A stretch of DNA of 64,000 nucleotides from Acinetobacter sp. ANC 3929 (GCF_000369405.1 NZ_KB849999.1:407407-471406); one strand, 5' to 3'; shown: positions 27,339-36,842, counted from the stretch's first letter. Program-made: numbers and translations. The notes: generated by a model from the sequence alone, not told the origin.

Positions 27339-28544
27339 ATGGCAACTCGTGGAATCAATAAGCTTAGTGCTTTACAAGTTAAAAAAGCCAAACCTGATCC
27401 TGATAAGATGTATAAGCTGTCAGATGGTGGAAATCTTTATCTGCGTATAGATCAGGGCGGTAGCAAATATTGGATATTCAATTACACACGCCCATTCTTA
27501 GGCAAGCGTAACGATTTATCTTTAGGCACTTACCCAGAAGTTTCGTTAGACGATGCTCGTACGATTCGTGATGAATATAAAAAACTTATCAAACAGGGCA
27601 TAGACCCTGCAATGGAAAGGATTGAAACTAAGTCTCAGAAACAGAAAGAAGCAGAAAACACCTTTCGTATTGTTGCTGAAGCATGGTTATATAAACGGGA
27701 GTTGGAACAAAAGCAGGATGAAGAAACTGTTCGTCGTTTAAAGCATGATGCTTATCCTTATATTGGTGATTTAACTTTTCCACAACTCACATTAGAGATA
27801 CTAGAAGCTAAGGTCTTTAAGCGCATCATTGAACGTGGTGCATTGTCAGTAGCCAAGCGTCTTAAATCAGACCTGAACCAAATCTTTAAGTCAGCGCGTA
27901 AGAAAAAGCTGATTCAGTATAATCCTATTGAGGATATAGAATTACCAAAGCCACAGGGCGGAAACTTTGCAGCTGTAACAGAAGAACAGGATTTAGCTCC
28001 GATGCTGAATAAAATTTGGAACTACTCCAAACTTTATACACGTTGTTTATTGACCACGCAGGTAGCATTGAAAATCTCTGTGCTGACATTTCAGCGACCT
28101 GGGGAGATACGCAAGCTGAAAAAGGAGTATTTTTATCGTGAGGAGCGCTGCTTTAAATTTACAGCCAGTAAAACCAAGCAGCTTCATATTGTACCCTTGT
28201 CAGATCAGGCTTTTGGTCTAATTGAGTCAATCATTGATCTACATCCATACTGCGAATATATCTTTGTTGGTCGAGATGGCAAAAACATTATTTCTGATAA
28301 TACCATCAATTCAGCTTTAAAGCGTCTAGGTTACGGTGGTGAACAGACAGCACATGGCTTCAGGGCAACTGCACGTACTATGCTGGATGAAATTCTAGAG
28401 CAGCGTGTGGACTTTATTGAGCATCAACTGGCACATAAGGTAAAAGACAACAATGGTACAGCTTATAACCGAACCAAGTTTCTGAATAATCGTCGTGAGA
28501 TGATGCAGGAGTGGGCAGATTATTTGGGGTCTTTACTTGAATAA
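27339..28544 (+). CDS. tyrosine-type site-specific integrase (P4-like)
   Basis: A 401-residue integrase: an N-terminal DUF4102-like arm-binding domain (residues 1-95, LSDGGNLYLRI, LSLGTYPEVSLDDAR), a SAM-like core-binding domain and the catalytic domain. Catalytic residues are visible: Arg253 in RPGEIR, Lys at the SKTKQLH strand (about 278), His339 and Arg342 in AHGFRAT, His366 in LAHKV and the nucleophile Tyr376 in TAYNRTKF. It lies 165 bp inside attL and reads into the island, the usual arrangement for tRNA-targeting integrases. All key residues are present, so it should be active. Confidence 0.95.
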   Translation: MATRGINKLSALQVKKAKPDPDKMYKLSDGGNLYLRIDQGGSKYWIFNYTRPFLGKRNDLSLGTYPEVSLDDARTIRDEYKKLIKQGIDPAMERIETKSQKQKEAENTFRIVAEAWLYKRELEQKQDEETVRRLKHDAYPYIGDLTFPQLTLEILEAKVFKRIIERGALSVAKRLKSDLNQIFKSARKKKLIQYNPIEDIELPKPQGGNFAAVTEEQDLAPMLNKIWNYSKLYTRCLLTTQVALKISVLTFQRPGEIRKLKKEYFYREERCFKFTASKTKQLHIVPLSDQAFGLIESIIDLHPYCEYIFVGRDGKNIISDNTINSALKRLGYGGEQTAHGFRATARTMLDEILEQRVDFIEHQLAHKVKDNNGTAYNRTKFLNNRREMMQEWADYLGSLLE

Positions 28545-28746
28545 AGTGAATTGAAGCGAGAAGAATGTTGATCTTGTAATTAAATTGCTAGTCAAAATAT
28601 TACCGAGAAGTCTAAGAGAAGCCAATTTGTAATAAATTGGCTCTGTGTACTTTAAATAAATGAGATATTTATGTATAAGTAATTAATTTTATATAATGAC
28701 CATTGTCTTAAATGGCAGTTGTAATGAGTGCTGAGTGAGTAATTTT

Positions 28747-29493
28747 TTAAGCTATCTCTTCACAAGAGGATAAAAGACGTTTTGCATATGCGTATGCCCT
28801 AACTTTTACCCATGTTTCATTTATCATGAAACACCAAATTAATAAAAAAATAACGTGTAGGATGATTAGAACATAGTATTCAGATGGTAATAAGATTAGA
28901 GAGTTTATATCCACATATTTATCTTTAAATTTAACATAGATTATTGAAAGACTTATTAGTAATGAGGCTAAAATAATTATTATAGCTGTGGTTTTAAAAG
29001 CTAATAGATTTCTGCTAAATCCATAATTCATGTTTTCTTTAAGAATTAAAGGATATTTTTTACTATCTCTTGTTTTTTCTTTTAGGTAGTTAATTGCTGA
29101 AATATAGTATTGATCAGCATTGGCAGGATTAGACCTTTCAGCTCTTTCAGTGACATTTTTAAAGTTTGATACTAATGAAACTAGCTTTTCTCTATATCTT
29201 TGTTTTGTATATTTGTCAAGTTCATTGTTTGAGTGGCGTAAAATAAGAGTTGTAGGAGCGCCACCCCATTTAGTAAATAACGTTTGTTGAATTACATTTC
29301 CTTTTGATGACATTTGATTGGAAAAAAAATTAACTACTCCACAAGTCAATAAGATTGTTAACAGAGAGCCTAATAGTGTTCTAAGTGGTTCAAACAGTAT
29401 ATATGCCGTTAATATTATTGGTAAAACAATAAAGAGTGCAGGTCTTACTCGTGCAGAAAGTGAGTATTGATCAAAATAGTCTGATAGTTTCAC
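28747..29493 (-). CDS. membrane protein of unknown function (paired with MBL-fold protein)
   Basis: A 248-residue protein starting with GTG at 29493 behind GAGAAAA. Hydrophobic segments at about 18-55 (two helices) and two near the C-terminus (about 165-190 and 205-225) enclose a soluble, basic central part (TKQRYREKLVSLVSNFKNV). No family I recognise. The pattern of paired helices around a cytoplasmic domain recalls membrane effectors in defence loci (SLATT-like only in outline, no motif proof). It is divergent from the MBL-fold gene with a 269-bp shared spacer. Confidence 0.6.
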   Translation of the reverse strand: MKLSDYFDQYSLSARVRPALFIVLPIILTAYILFEPLRTLLGSLLTILLTCGVVNFFSNQMSSKGNVIQQTLFTKWGGAPTTLILRHSNNELDKYTKQRYREKLVSLVSNFKNVTERAERSNPANADQYYISAINYLKEKTRDSKKYPLILKENMNYGFSRNLLAFKTTAIIIILASLLISLSIIYVKFKDKYVDINSLILLPSEYYVLIILHVIFLLIWCFMINETWVKVRAYAYAKRLLSSCEEIA

Positions 29494-29762
29494 TATATTT
29501 TCTCATTCTATAAAGTATATATGGTTTCGGTTGGATGCAGGTTTTCAAGTATTTGGTGCTTAGATATTCCTACATGAACTCTAAAGACTTACCCTCACTC
29601 TCCAAGGTTATCAGTAGAAATTATAGCTAACTTCAGGGATGGGGAAATTTAAAAAAAGCCCAATAACGCACAACTTGCTAACTAAAATAAATCATTAAAT
29701 TTTAATTGAAATATCAAAAATAGCTACCACTTATTATACAAGAATGATTATGGGGTTTTAAG

Positions 29763-30863
29763 ATGATTACAAGTTATGAGATAGAGTTTTTGCCTGTTGG
29801 GAGTGGGGAAAAAAGTGGAGATTGCATTCTTTTTCATTACGTTGAAGATAATGTAGGAAAAATCATTGCCTACGATGGTGGCACTCAAACATCTGGCAAA
29901 GCTATGGTTGAACATATTAAAAAATACTATGGTATGGATAAGATTGACTATCTTATTAATTCACATCCGGATGGTGACCATGTTTCTGGATTAACTTATG
30001 TGTTGGAAAATATGCAAGTTGGTGAAGTTTGGATTCATCAACCGTGGAAATATAGTGCAGAGATTCTAGATCTATTTCATGATGGACGTATGACTGCAAA
30101 TAGTCTTAGTGAACGTATGAAAACTAAATTGAGACTGGCTCATCGTGTGTATGAACTAGCTATAGAACAATCTATTCCAGTGTATGAACCCTATGCAGGC
30201 GCAAAAATTGGACCATTTACAGTTCTGTCTCCTGATGAGGATTGGTATAAAAATACACTAGTACCAGACTTTTCAAAAACTCCACCAAAAGCAAAAATGG
30301 TTTTTGAAAATATTATGGATGGCATGGAAAATTTTGTTGAAACAGTTGCTAAGCTACTAGAGGAATCTTGGGGTGATGAGAATCTTCCTAATAACGTTCA
30401 AACTTCAGCAGAAAATAATAGTAGTGTAGTGCTATATGCCAATTTATTAGGACGCGGATTCGTACTTACTGGTGATAGTGGTGTCGAAGCTATTGATAGG
30501 GCTTGTATTTTTGCTGAACGAAACAATTTAAGACTGAAAGAAGATTTAAAGTTTGTTCAAGTACCACATCACGGTAGTCGGAGAAATGTATCTACTACTG
30601 TACTAAACCGTTTATTAGGTGAGCCGATCAATTTTGATGCGCATAATCTTACTTTAAATAAGACGGCATTTGTTTCAGCATCCCAATCCTCTAAAAAGCA
30701 CCCTAGAGACCGTGTTGTGAATGCTTTTATGCGTAGGGGATTTAAAGTTGTTGCAACTAAAGGAAGTACAAAACGACATTATAATGGAATGCCTGAACGA
30801 GCTGGCTGGGGTTCAGTAACCCCATTAGAGTTTTCATATGAAGTAGATGATACTGATAATTAA
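29763..30863 (+). CDS. ComEC/Rec2-type metallo-beta-lactamase-fold hydrolase
   Basis: A 366-residue stand-alone MBL-fold protein. Metal-binding motif NSHPDGDHVSGL (HxDxDH form), the aspartate in LTGDSG and the late PHHGSRR histidine pair mark the ComEC/Rec2-like branch, whose members act on nucleic acids or nucleotides. A large insertion (about residues 95-215) separates the first motif from GDSG. It has no membrane segment, so it is not ComEC itself. Standing divergently next to a membrane protein in an island suggests a two-gene anti-phage or stress module; this is inference. Confidence 0.75.
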   Translation: MITSYEIEFLPVGSGEKSGDCILFHYVEDNVGKIIAYDGGTQTSGKAMVEHIKKYYGMDKIDYLINSHPDGDHVSGLTYVLENMQVGEVWIHQPWKYSAEILDLFHDGRMTANSLSERMKTKLRLAHRVYELAIEQSIPVYEPYAGAKIGPFTVLSPDEDWYKNTLVPDFSKTPPKAKMVFENIMDGMENFVETVAKLLEESWGDENLPNNVQTSAENNSSVVLYANLLGRGFVLTGDSGVEAIDRACIFAERNNLRLKEDLKFVQVPHHGSRRNVSTTVLNRLLGEPINFDAHNLTLNKTAFVSASQSSKKHPRDRVVNAFMRRGFKVVATKGSTKRHYNGMPERAGWGSVTPLEFSYEVDDTDN

Positions 30864-30900
30864 CTTTTTCTAAAATTAGCTACAATACTGCTTAATTATT

Positions 30901-30948
30901 TTTCTGCTTGAGCTAGGTATTAATTTGACTTTCAGTCCAAGTAGGCTT
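30901..30948 (-). pseudogene. AlpA-family C-terminal remnant
   Basis: Minus-strand frame reads KPTWTESQINT, a TAG stop, then LKQK. It is nearly the same as the end of the intact AlpA gene at 31875 (MPTWTESQINAWLEQK), so it is a fragment of a second copy with Trp replaced by a stop. The surrounding 30,864-31,020 spacer also holds a hairpin AGAAGCCC/GGGCTTCT (about 30,988-31,017) that can terminate yoeB or the MBL gene. Confidence 0.75.
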
Positions 30949-31020
30949 ATTGCAGTTAAGTGGGCTATATAGTAAATGATTTATGTAAAGAAGCCCCAAT
31001 GCTAAGTTAGGGCTTCTCTT

Positions 31021-31284
31021 TTATTCGTAGTGATAACGACAAGAAATGATAGTTATCGCTACATCACTTACTTCATAGACTAATCTATTTTTTTCATCTA
31101 TTCGTCTGCTCCAAAACCCCGCTAAATCACCGAGTAATGGTTCAGGCTTGCCAATACCTTCAAAGGGAGTACGAAGACACTCTTTGATTAGTGTATTGAT
31201 ACGCTTAAGAGTTTTTTTGTCTTGGCTTTGCCAGTACACATAATCCTCCCAAGCTGTTGGAGTAAAACTAGTCTTCCGTTTCAT
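31021..31284 (-). CDS. yoeB: YoeB/Txe-family toxin (RelE-fold mRNA interferase)
   Basis: An 87-residue ribosome-dependent endoribonuclease toxin. Family hallmarks are present: FTPTAWEDYVYWQSQDKKTLKRIN at the start, TPFEGIGKPEPL in the centre, LAGFWSRRID, RLVYEV and the terminal RYHYE where E. coli YoeB has the catalytic His and Tyr. It overlaps the antitoxin gene by 17 bp, the usual type II arrangement, ensuring coupled translation. Confidence 0.93.
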   Translation of the reverse strand: MKRKTSFTPTAWEDYVYWQSQDKKTLKRINTLIKECLRTPFEGIGKPEPLLGDLAGFWSRRIDEKNRLVYEVSDVAITIISCRYHYE

Positions 31285-31531
31285 CTAAAAGTTCTCTTTC
31301 GATTGCTTTAGATGCCCGTAATTCTGCAATTGATTTCGCTAGGTGTGCTGCGTTACTTGGAGAAGACATGAGGTACAATGTTTCCATTATACTGTTGTAA
31401 TAGTCTTGGCCCATTACAACTGCATGTTGACCTTCTTTCCTCGTAATTACTGCAACATCTGAATCATCAATAACACGGTCTAAAACCGTTTTCAGATTAT
31501 TGCGAGCATCGGTATAAGTGAAAATTTGCAT
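31268..31531 (-). CDS. yefM: YefM/Phd-family antitoxin
   Basis: An 87-residue antitoxin and autorepressor partner of YoeB. The start MQIFTYTDARNNLKTVLDRV is the Phd/YefM DNA-binding fold, and the C-terminal acidic helix (SKAIERELLDETED) binds toxin. ATG at 31531 is chosen; an upstream in-frame TTG at 31555 would add eight basic residues that do not fit the family. AGGA lies 11 bases ahead. The pair probably stabilises the island. Confidence 0.92.
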   Translation of the reverse strand: MQIFTYTDARNNLKTVLDRVIDDSDVAVITRKEGQHAVVMGQDYYNSIMETLYLMSSPSNAAHLAKSIAELRASKAIERELLDETED

Positions 31532-31574
31532 AGTCTTAATTTTCCTATTACTCAAGCATTACAAGTCATTAATT

Positions 31575-31726
31575 ACGATATTCATTCGCCACTATATTTT
31601 GACATTTCATTTAACACTATTTTTGGTCACTTCTTTAGATACATTGATCATTACATTTGGACACTATGGCTGGCTGTATTTTCGTCATTCAATTTTGGGC
31701 ATTAAATTTAGATACTTAGATAGACA
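31575..31726. repeat. degenerate 12-14-bp tandem repeats, transposon-end-like
   Basis: The 343-bp gap between yefM and alpA has no gene. About ten loosely spaced units of the form ATTTxGnnCACTAT recur here (for example CATTCGCCACTAT, CATTTAACACTAT, CATTTGGACACTAT, TTTTGGTCACTT, TTTTGGGCATTA), ending in GACAC on the + strand, that is 5'-TGTC on the minus strand. Arrays of this kind form the ends of Tn7/Tn5053-like elements, where they bind the TnsB/TniA transposase. No transposase is present, so this would be an orphan end. Confidence 0.4.
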
Positions 31727-31841
31727 CTAGTTAGCTTATTACTCTTACAATTGCGACTAAGCATACTAACTATAAGTCTCTTTAATTTAAGTGTCAATAT
31801 TCTGTACAGACAATATTTTGTACATAATGTGAAAGTATAAG

Positions 31842-31870
31842 AAAAACAGCCTGTCATCGACAGGCTGTTT
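31842..31870 (-). terminator. terminator after alpA
   Basis: Perfect 12-bp arms AAACAGCCTGTC/GACAGGCTGTTT with loop ATC; a T-run follows in minus-strand direction. Confidence 0.85.
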
Positions 31871-31874
31871 CCTT

Positions 31875-32156
31875 TTATGCCGCTTGAAGTACTTTCTGCT
31901 CAAGCCAAGCATTGATTTGGCTTTCAGTCCATGTTGGCATACTTGTGGTCAAGTATGTCGGTTCAGGAAAATCACCACGACGAATCATCTTCCAAAAAGT
32001 AGATTCTGCGATATTCAACAAACCTTTGCTGGCAGGCTTGTGTGAAACTCTCCGTCTACGACCACTACGATCCACATAGTCCTTTGCTGGGCGTTCAGGG
32101 TAGTTCACTAAATCTTTTACACGATAGCGTAACTCTAACATTTTACTGGTTTCCAT
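31875..32156 (-). CDS. AlpA-family DNA-binding regulator/excisionase
   Basis: A 93-residue winged-helix (MerR-like) protein. NIAESTFWKMIRRGDFPEPTYL and MPTWTESQINAWLEQKV are the AlpA helix-turn-helix and wing pattern. AlpA proteins activate the integrase or act as directionality factors in P4/CP4-57-like elements. An arginine-rich insertion (VDRSGRRRRVSHKP, residues 27-41) precedes the HTH and is unusual. It is the only intact AlpA among four related sequences in the island. Confidence 0.85.
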   Translation of the reverse strand: METSKMLELRYRVKDLVNYPERPAKDYVDRSGRRRRVSHKPASKGLLNIAESTFWKMIRRGDFPEPTYLTTSMPTWTESQINAWLEQKVLQAA

Positions 32157-32344
32157 TAAGCCAAATTCTACTCAATCATCAATTCAATTTCATCAGACTT
32201 TTCGTGTGATGCCGACTTAATGACTGTCCATGACCTGATGGTAGTGACTCAGTGAGTTTTTTTTTAGCATACTACAAAGATAATAAAATATTATACTAGA
32301 ATATGTGTTAAATTTATAATTATTATAATATTTTTATTTTGAGC

Positions 32345-33196
32345 ATGATGAAAGTTACTAATGAAGACATCAATATTCTAGAGGTGGAAATGCTTAATTG
32401 TTACCTTTACCATGCAGGTGGTGTAAGGGCTTTGAAAGAGCAGAGGGAATTTGCCTCTGACGAAATTGAGTTTATAAAAAAATGTATGGCTGATGAGATT
32501 GCACTCAAAGGAGAAGCTCAACTTTCACAGTTTTATGGGCTGAATCAGTTATTAGATCGTATTGCTCAATTAAAAGAAGAATTATTGGGGGCTAATGATA
32601 AGCAAAAAAATAAACATAGTGTTGCTGGCTATAAACCAATACTTTATGCATACCTAGCACTTGATTTTGATCAGCATGTTTTTCAGCATCCTAAGTTACA
32701 ACGCCGAATCAATGGTATAAAGAATGTGAAAAAGCGCTATGAAGGTAATCTCTATGAAAAGCGAGAGATCATTTATAGGGTATTACGAGAAACTGCAAAA
32801 ATAAAAGGACGCTGGAAATCTGTTACGGCTGCAATTAATGATGTTTATCCGACACTGGAAAAAGAGCTTAAAGCTTTTGATCAAAATTGGATTAAAAATC
32901 GTATAGCAGAAAATACCGGCAAAATTGCAGAATTACAGGATGCTTTAGAAAATAATAAAAAACGATATGAGGGATCTTGTGATATCAAAATTCAGGATCG
33001 AACCTATATTAGCTACATTAAAAGTCTGGAAGAAGAAAACAGAGAATTTATACGAGCTTTAAACGCCCATAATGTTGCAGATATTTTGAAGAAAAAAATG
33101 GCTTTTAACTCGAATGATCAAGAACAGACACTTCTTAATCATGTACGGAACTGCCCAGAGCTGCTTGCAGAGATTATTGAAAAAGATTCCAAATAG
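32345..33196 (+). CDS. charged, coiled-coil-rich protein of unknown function
   Basis: A 283-residue hydrophilic protein with several helical, Lys/Glu-rich stretches (IDRIAQLKEELLG; IAELQDALENNKKRYE; IKSLEEENREFIRAL). No signal or membrane helix. I do not recognise a family. ATG at 32345 and 32348 are both possible and neither has a clear Shine-Dalgarno. It lies between alpA (divergent) and the HTH gene (convergent), so it belongs to the regulatory end of the island and could bind DNA or a replication protein. The 260-bp spacer to 33456 shows nothing further. Confidence 0.55.
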   Translation: MMKVTNEDINILEVEMLNCYLYHAGGVRALKEQREFASDEIEFIKKCMADEIALKGEAQLSQFYGLNQLLDRIAQLKEELLGANDKQKNKHSVAGYKPILYAYLALDFDQHVFQHPKLQRRINGIKNVKKRYEGNLYEKREIIYRVLRETAKIKGRWKSVTAAINDVYPTLEKELKAFDQNWIKNRIAENTGKIAELQDALENNKKRYEGSCDIKIQDRTYISYIKSLEEENREFIRALNAHNVADILKKKMAFNSNDQEQTLLNHVRNCPELLAEIIEKDSK

Positions 33197-33456
33197 GGAG
33201 GAGTGTTGGTAATGGGGTGGTGACGAATAAACGTTTAGGCCAATCGATGGTGCTGATTTAGTAGATGAATTACGATGGATATTACAGAATTTAAGTTACC
33301 CTTAGCAGCCGATAGAGACTAGGAATTTACTTATTCAACACTTACATTAGTTAAGCAGTTCAATGTAAGCGAGGTCATATTTAAATAAATGGTGGGTGAT
33401 GATTCCTATAGATTGGTTCCCATGATTCTTAATCCTGTTTTTACTGCTAATACTCT

Positions 33457-34200
33457 TTATGTTTTTTTAGGTGAGGGTGGGCGGCGTTCTATGATCAGAC
33501 CTCTTCTTAATTTTTCTGGGTCTACTTTGGTTGTGGCTTTTGTGCGTGTATATAGAGTTCGTTGACCTGTTTGGCCTTGGGTAGGTGATTGCATGCCAAG
33601 AGCATCGTCTTTTTGTTCAATAGCTTCTTTTTTTTGTTCTGTAGATGCAGTCTTTCCACGTTCTGTCTCGGATAAGGTCATTTCATTTTGACGGGGGGCT
33701 GTAGGGAGGACGTGGAGACTAATCTCATTTGTAGATTGTATTTCTTCATTGATGCTTTGACACGATTCTGTCGGGGTATGATTTTCGCTCTCGGGCGGCA
33801 TTCCGTTTAGACAATTTTTATCAATATTGTCTAAATCATTTTCTAGTTCTACTTGTGAATTATTCTCATCTATAAATGGGGTGAGAGATGGTTTCAGGCG
33901 TAAACTCTGCCGATAGCTTGCAAGTTCTGCCAAATAGGTTTTTTCACGCTCATAAGCTAAATCTAGCTGTTTCTGTAAGGTGATATTTTGCAAATGCATC
34001 ATGTTTAATATATGTCTAAAATTTTCTTGATTGTTTATCTTCGTTTTCTTAATTACTAATGAAGTGATAACTTGTAGCGCATCTTCATAATTTATTTTAC
34101 CATTTAAAATCATTAATTTACCTTTTTTATTGAGATAGTAGATTTTTGATCTAGAGAGACCTGTCAGTTCGCTCAGTTCAATAACAGTCACTTCTTTCAT
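33457..34200 (-). CDS. HTH DNA-binding protein with disordered C-terminal tail
   Basis: A 247-residue protein. Residues 1-35 (VTVIELSELTGLSRSKIYYL) form a MerR/AlpA-like helix-turn-helix; a helical segment follows, and the last 120 residues are Gln/Glu/Ser/Thr-rich and low complexity, ending in a basic KLRRGLIIERRPPSPKK. This layout matches the replication-associated DNA-binding proteins that accompany rep genes on Acinetobacter plasmids. ATG at 34200 is chosen over 34236 because the upstream ATG lies inside a perfect palindrome that looks like this gene's own operator. Confidence 0.6.
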   Translation of the reverse strand: MKEVTVIELSELTGLSRSKIYYLNKKGKLMILNGKINYEDALQVITSLVIKKTKINNQENFRHILNMMHLQNITLQKQLDLAYEREKTYLAELASYRQSLRLKPSLTPFIDENNSQVELENDLDNIDKNCLNGMPPESENHTPTESCQSINEEIQSTNEISLHVLPTAPRQNEMTLSETERGKTASTEQKKEAIEQKDDALGMQSPTQGQTGQRTLYTRTKATTKVDPEKLRRGLIIERRPPSPKKT

Positions 34201-34207
34201 GATTAAA

Positions 34208-34238
34208 TTATGTCTAAAATAAGTATAATTAGACATAA
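34208..34238. promoter_or_regulatory. palindromic operator upstream of the HTH gene
   Basis: Perfect 10-bp inverted repeat TTATGTCTAA ... TTAGACATAA with an 11-bp spacer holding a TATAAT-like core on the opposite strand. It overlaps the region just before the ATG at 34200, so it probably binds a dimeric repressor, most simply the HTH protein itself. Confidence 0.6.
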
Positions 34239-34469
34239 TTTTATAAAAAAATTGACCGATTTGCCATAATTAAATTAACTCTTTAAGTGAATTAGAGATT
34301 TAAAAAGATGTAGTTATATTACTCACAGTGCATAATGTTTTTATTCATTGTTAATGATGGTAAAATTTGATGTGAATAATAGTGAAAATAACTGTGATTA
34401 ATGGGATGGAATTTATTGTTTAGTTCGACTCGATCCAGCTAATATAAAGGATATTTACTGGTTTTGGGT

Positions 34470-36842
34470 ATGTTAATGGATAATTATAAGCTAATAATTA
34501 AAGATAAAGATCTATTTGATTTATTTTTTAATCAAGTTCCTTATATCTGGCAAGCCTTAGATCGCTCCGTGAAGGAAGATCAGGAGTACCAACCTGCTTG
34601 TTTATATAAAGAATCTGTTCAGGTTATTCGGGCAATCGATAAGTTTGTAGATGATTTGAAGTCTGGAAGTTTACCTCGGGCGACTCAGTTGAGAATTAGT
34701 GTGACTGGGCATGCTGAATTTGACCCTTCATTCCTTGTTTATTTTAAAGCCCTTCAATTTGAGCGCAAAATGTTCGATATGACTTATCTTGGGCTTGGGT
34801 TAAATTGGGTTTATTATCAAAAGTTTTTAGAAGAAGATGCAGTTAAGCTACCAAATAATACTGCTTGTATTGAACAGGTTCTGTCGGGTTCTGGTGGTTT
34901 GCAGGAACGAAAGCAACAATGGTCACCTTCAAAATTCCATTATCAAAAAGCATGGAGATTGATGAATTTTTTTTCTGAGTTGCAGAAAAATCCATTATAT
35001 ATCGAAGAAACTAATAAGCAGACTCAGCAGGTTGTAGACGAGATCAATCATGCTTTCGCACATTTTGATACGCTTTTATCAATACATCAGGAAGTGTATA
35101 TCTTGGTGATTGATGTTCGTTTCTTGCGTATAGTGAGTCAAACTGAGAATGAACCGTTAGTGCAATTGATTGAAAAAGTACTTAGAGATCGGGCTGAGAT
35201 ACAGAATACAATTTTTAAGATGATCCCTGGTTGGCTGCGAGCATATACCAAGCTTGGACATGATTATCAAAATGGTTTAAAGCTTTCATGTGTTTTTATA
35301 CTAAGAAGTTATAGCATTGATCAGGAAGAAGTGATTGTTACTCGTCTACAAGCATTATTGAGGAATAATTTTAGTCACTATACTGCGATTGATGTCGTTA
35401 ATGGAAATGAGTTTGTACGAACACATGGTAAGAAACATGCTGTTGGTTCTGTCGGAATAAATACGCCTGTTCGGATTGAACAATTTAAGTATTGGGTACT
35501 CAGCTATTTTTTTAAAATGGATTCAATAGCAAAGCTTATACATCCTGAAAAATCTCTTGAGGTGAATAAGGTTTATATGCATCCGAGTGGGCAACAGCCA
35601 AAGATAAAGAAGCAGGCTGTGTCATCCAAGATAAGCCCTCCACCTAAAAATTTTGCACAGGTATTGCAGGAATGCAAAGTACTCAAAGGTATCTGGGATG
35701 TTAAACATCTTGCGAAGCGCGTAGCTGATCGTCTGCTCGTTAGCCAGATTTACTACAAAGAATTTTGTGCTGAACAAGGTATTTCAAAACAGTATGGTGA
35801 GTGGTTGTTCCAAATTGAAGTATTTATTGAGACTTTGTTAAATAATCAACAACCCGTCTTTAATGAGGTGAGATCAGCGCATCAGACCTACTTTTTGAAT
35901 GCTAAAGATATGCAAGAATCCGCTACACAGCTTGGTCAGCAGTATTTATCGCTTGTGAAGCAGGTTGCAAGTGATTTTAATTTTTTTAGGCAGATTGATC
36001 ATTTAATTCAAAATTACGGTTTACGTACATGGTGGTTTGGGCATGAAGACAATTTGAACTTGTGGATTGGTTTTCAGCAGATTTTTACAGGATTTATATT
36101 CAATCAGCCTGTCGACTCTGTTGTGTTAGGCCAGTTAAATACAAACCTCCAAGCTGTAAGGAATTATTTTCTTGAACAACAAAGACTAGAAGTAAATAAA
36201 CGTGAACTTCTGGAAAAGCATTATGCTCAAGGTGTACGGAGGTATACAGATACACGAGAATACTTGAATAGCGTATTAGAGCACAATTGTTGGGCTTATC
36301 GTATTACTGTCAATGCGAATTCATCAAAGGGGTGTTTGAAACAGTCTGAGCTATCAAAATTATTTACTGAATTCATGCGCTTAGCAAAGCGAGCGAAACC
36401 TTGTTATTGGTTGCGTGGCTACGTAGGTATTTGGCAAGAGAAGAACTGGCCGATCGCTTCAGAATTTACAATAGATGTCGTATTGTTTTTTAATGATCGT
36501 TGTCAGGCGCAATTACAAACTCTAGTCTATGATCTAGATCAGCGCTGGAACAACTTTCTTGATACTAAAGCTGCTCAGACTTTAAAGCTGCAAGATGCAG
36601 AAGATATAAAGTACTATGGCTCCATTAAACCGAAAATATTAATGTGTTCGGTTGATGGATTGAATACAGAAGATAAGACTCAGAGTACGTATCATGTCTG
36701 TCTTGAAGCACATGATCGTAAAATGAAAAAAAGAGTCATTGAGCATGTCATACCCTATTTCGCTTATCGGGATGTATTCCACGCTCGGTTTAGTCAGACA
36801 GTTCCTAAAGCTTTTATTAAAGGTGTGATACTTAAAAAATAG
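34470..36842 (+). CDS. large YagK/YfjJ (inovirus Gp2)-related protein, two degenerate domains
   Basis: A 790-residue protein. Two segments look like the HUH-type replication domain of the neighbouring 37437 gene: around residues 235-330 (VYILVIDVRFLRI ... YQNGLKLSCVFIL) and around 620-720 (YRITVNANSS ... IASEFTIDVVLFF). In both, the HxH metal site is absent, so I infer a structural or regulatory paralogue, not an active initiator. The similarity is my reading of spacing and core strands and needs a profile search. The ATG at 34470 is uncertain (TTG 34464 and ATG 34476 also in range). Confidence 0.45.
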   Translation: MLMDNYKLIIKDKDLFDLFFNQVPYIWQALDRSVKEDQEYQPACLYKESVQVIRAIDKFVDDLKSGSLPRATQLRISVTGHAEFDPSFLVYFKALQFERKMFDMTYLGLGLNWVYYQKFLEEDAVKLPNNTACIEQVLSGSGGLQERKQQWSPSKFHYQKAWRLMNFFSELQKNPLYIEETNKQTQQVVDEINHAFAHFDTLLSIHQEVYILVIDVRFLRIVSQTENEPLVQLIEKVLRDRAEIQNTIFKMIPGWLRAYTKLGHDYQNGLKLSCVFILRSYSIDQEEVIVTRLQALLRNNFSHYTAIDVVNGNEFVRTHGKKHAVGSVGINTPVRIEQFKYWVLSYFFKMDSIAKLIHPEKSLEVNKVYMHPSGQQPKIKKQAVSSKISPPPKNFAQVLQECKVLKGIWDVKHLAKRVADRLLVSQIYYKEFCAEQGISKQYGEWLFQIEVFIETLLNNQQPVFNEVRSAHQTYFLNAKDMQESATQLGQQYLSLVKQVASDFNFFRQIDHLIQNYGLRTWWFGHEDNLNLWIGFQQIFTGFIFNQPVDSVVLGQLNTNLQAVRNYFLEQQRLEVNKRELLEKHYAQGVRRYTDTREYLNSVLEHNCWAYRITVNANSSKGCLKQSELSKLFTEFMRLAKRAKPCYWLRGYVGIWQEKNWPIASEFTIDVVLFFNDRCQAQLQTLVYDLDQRWNNFLDTKAAQTLKLQDAEDIKYYGSIKPKILMCSVDGLNTEDKTQSTYHVCLEAHDRKMKKRVIEHVIPYFAYRDVFHARFSQTVPKAFIKGVILKK

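Noticed and set aside
31518..31730. 70-codon plus-strand frame opposite the antitoxin promoter
   Set aside because: Hydrophobic by base composition of T-rich repeats, no ribosome site, and it overlaps the repeat array.
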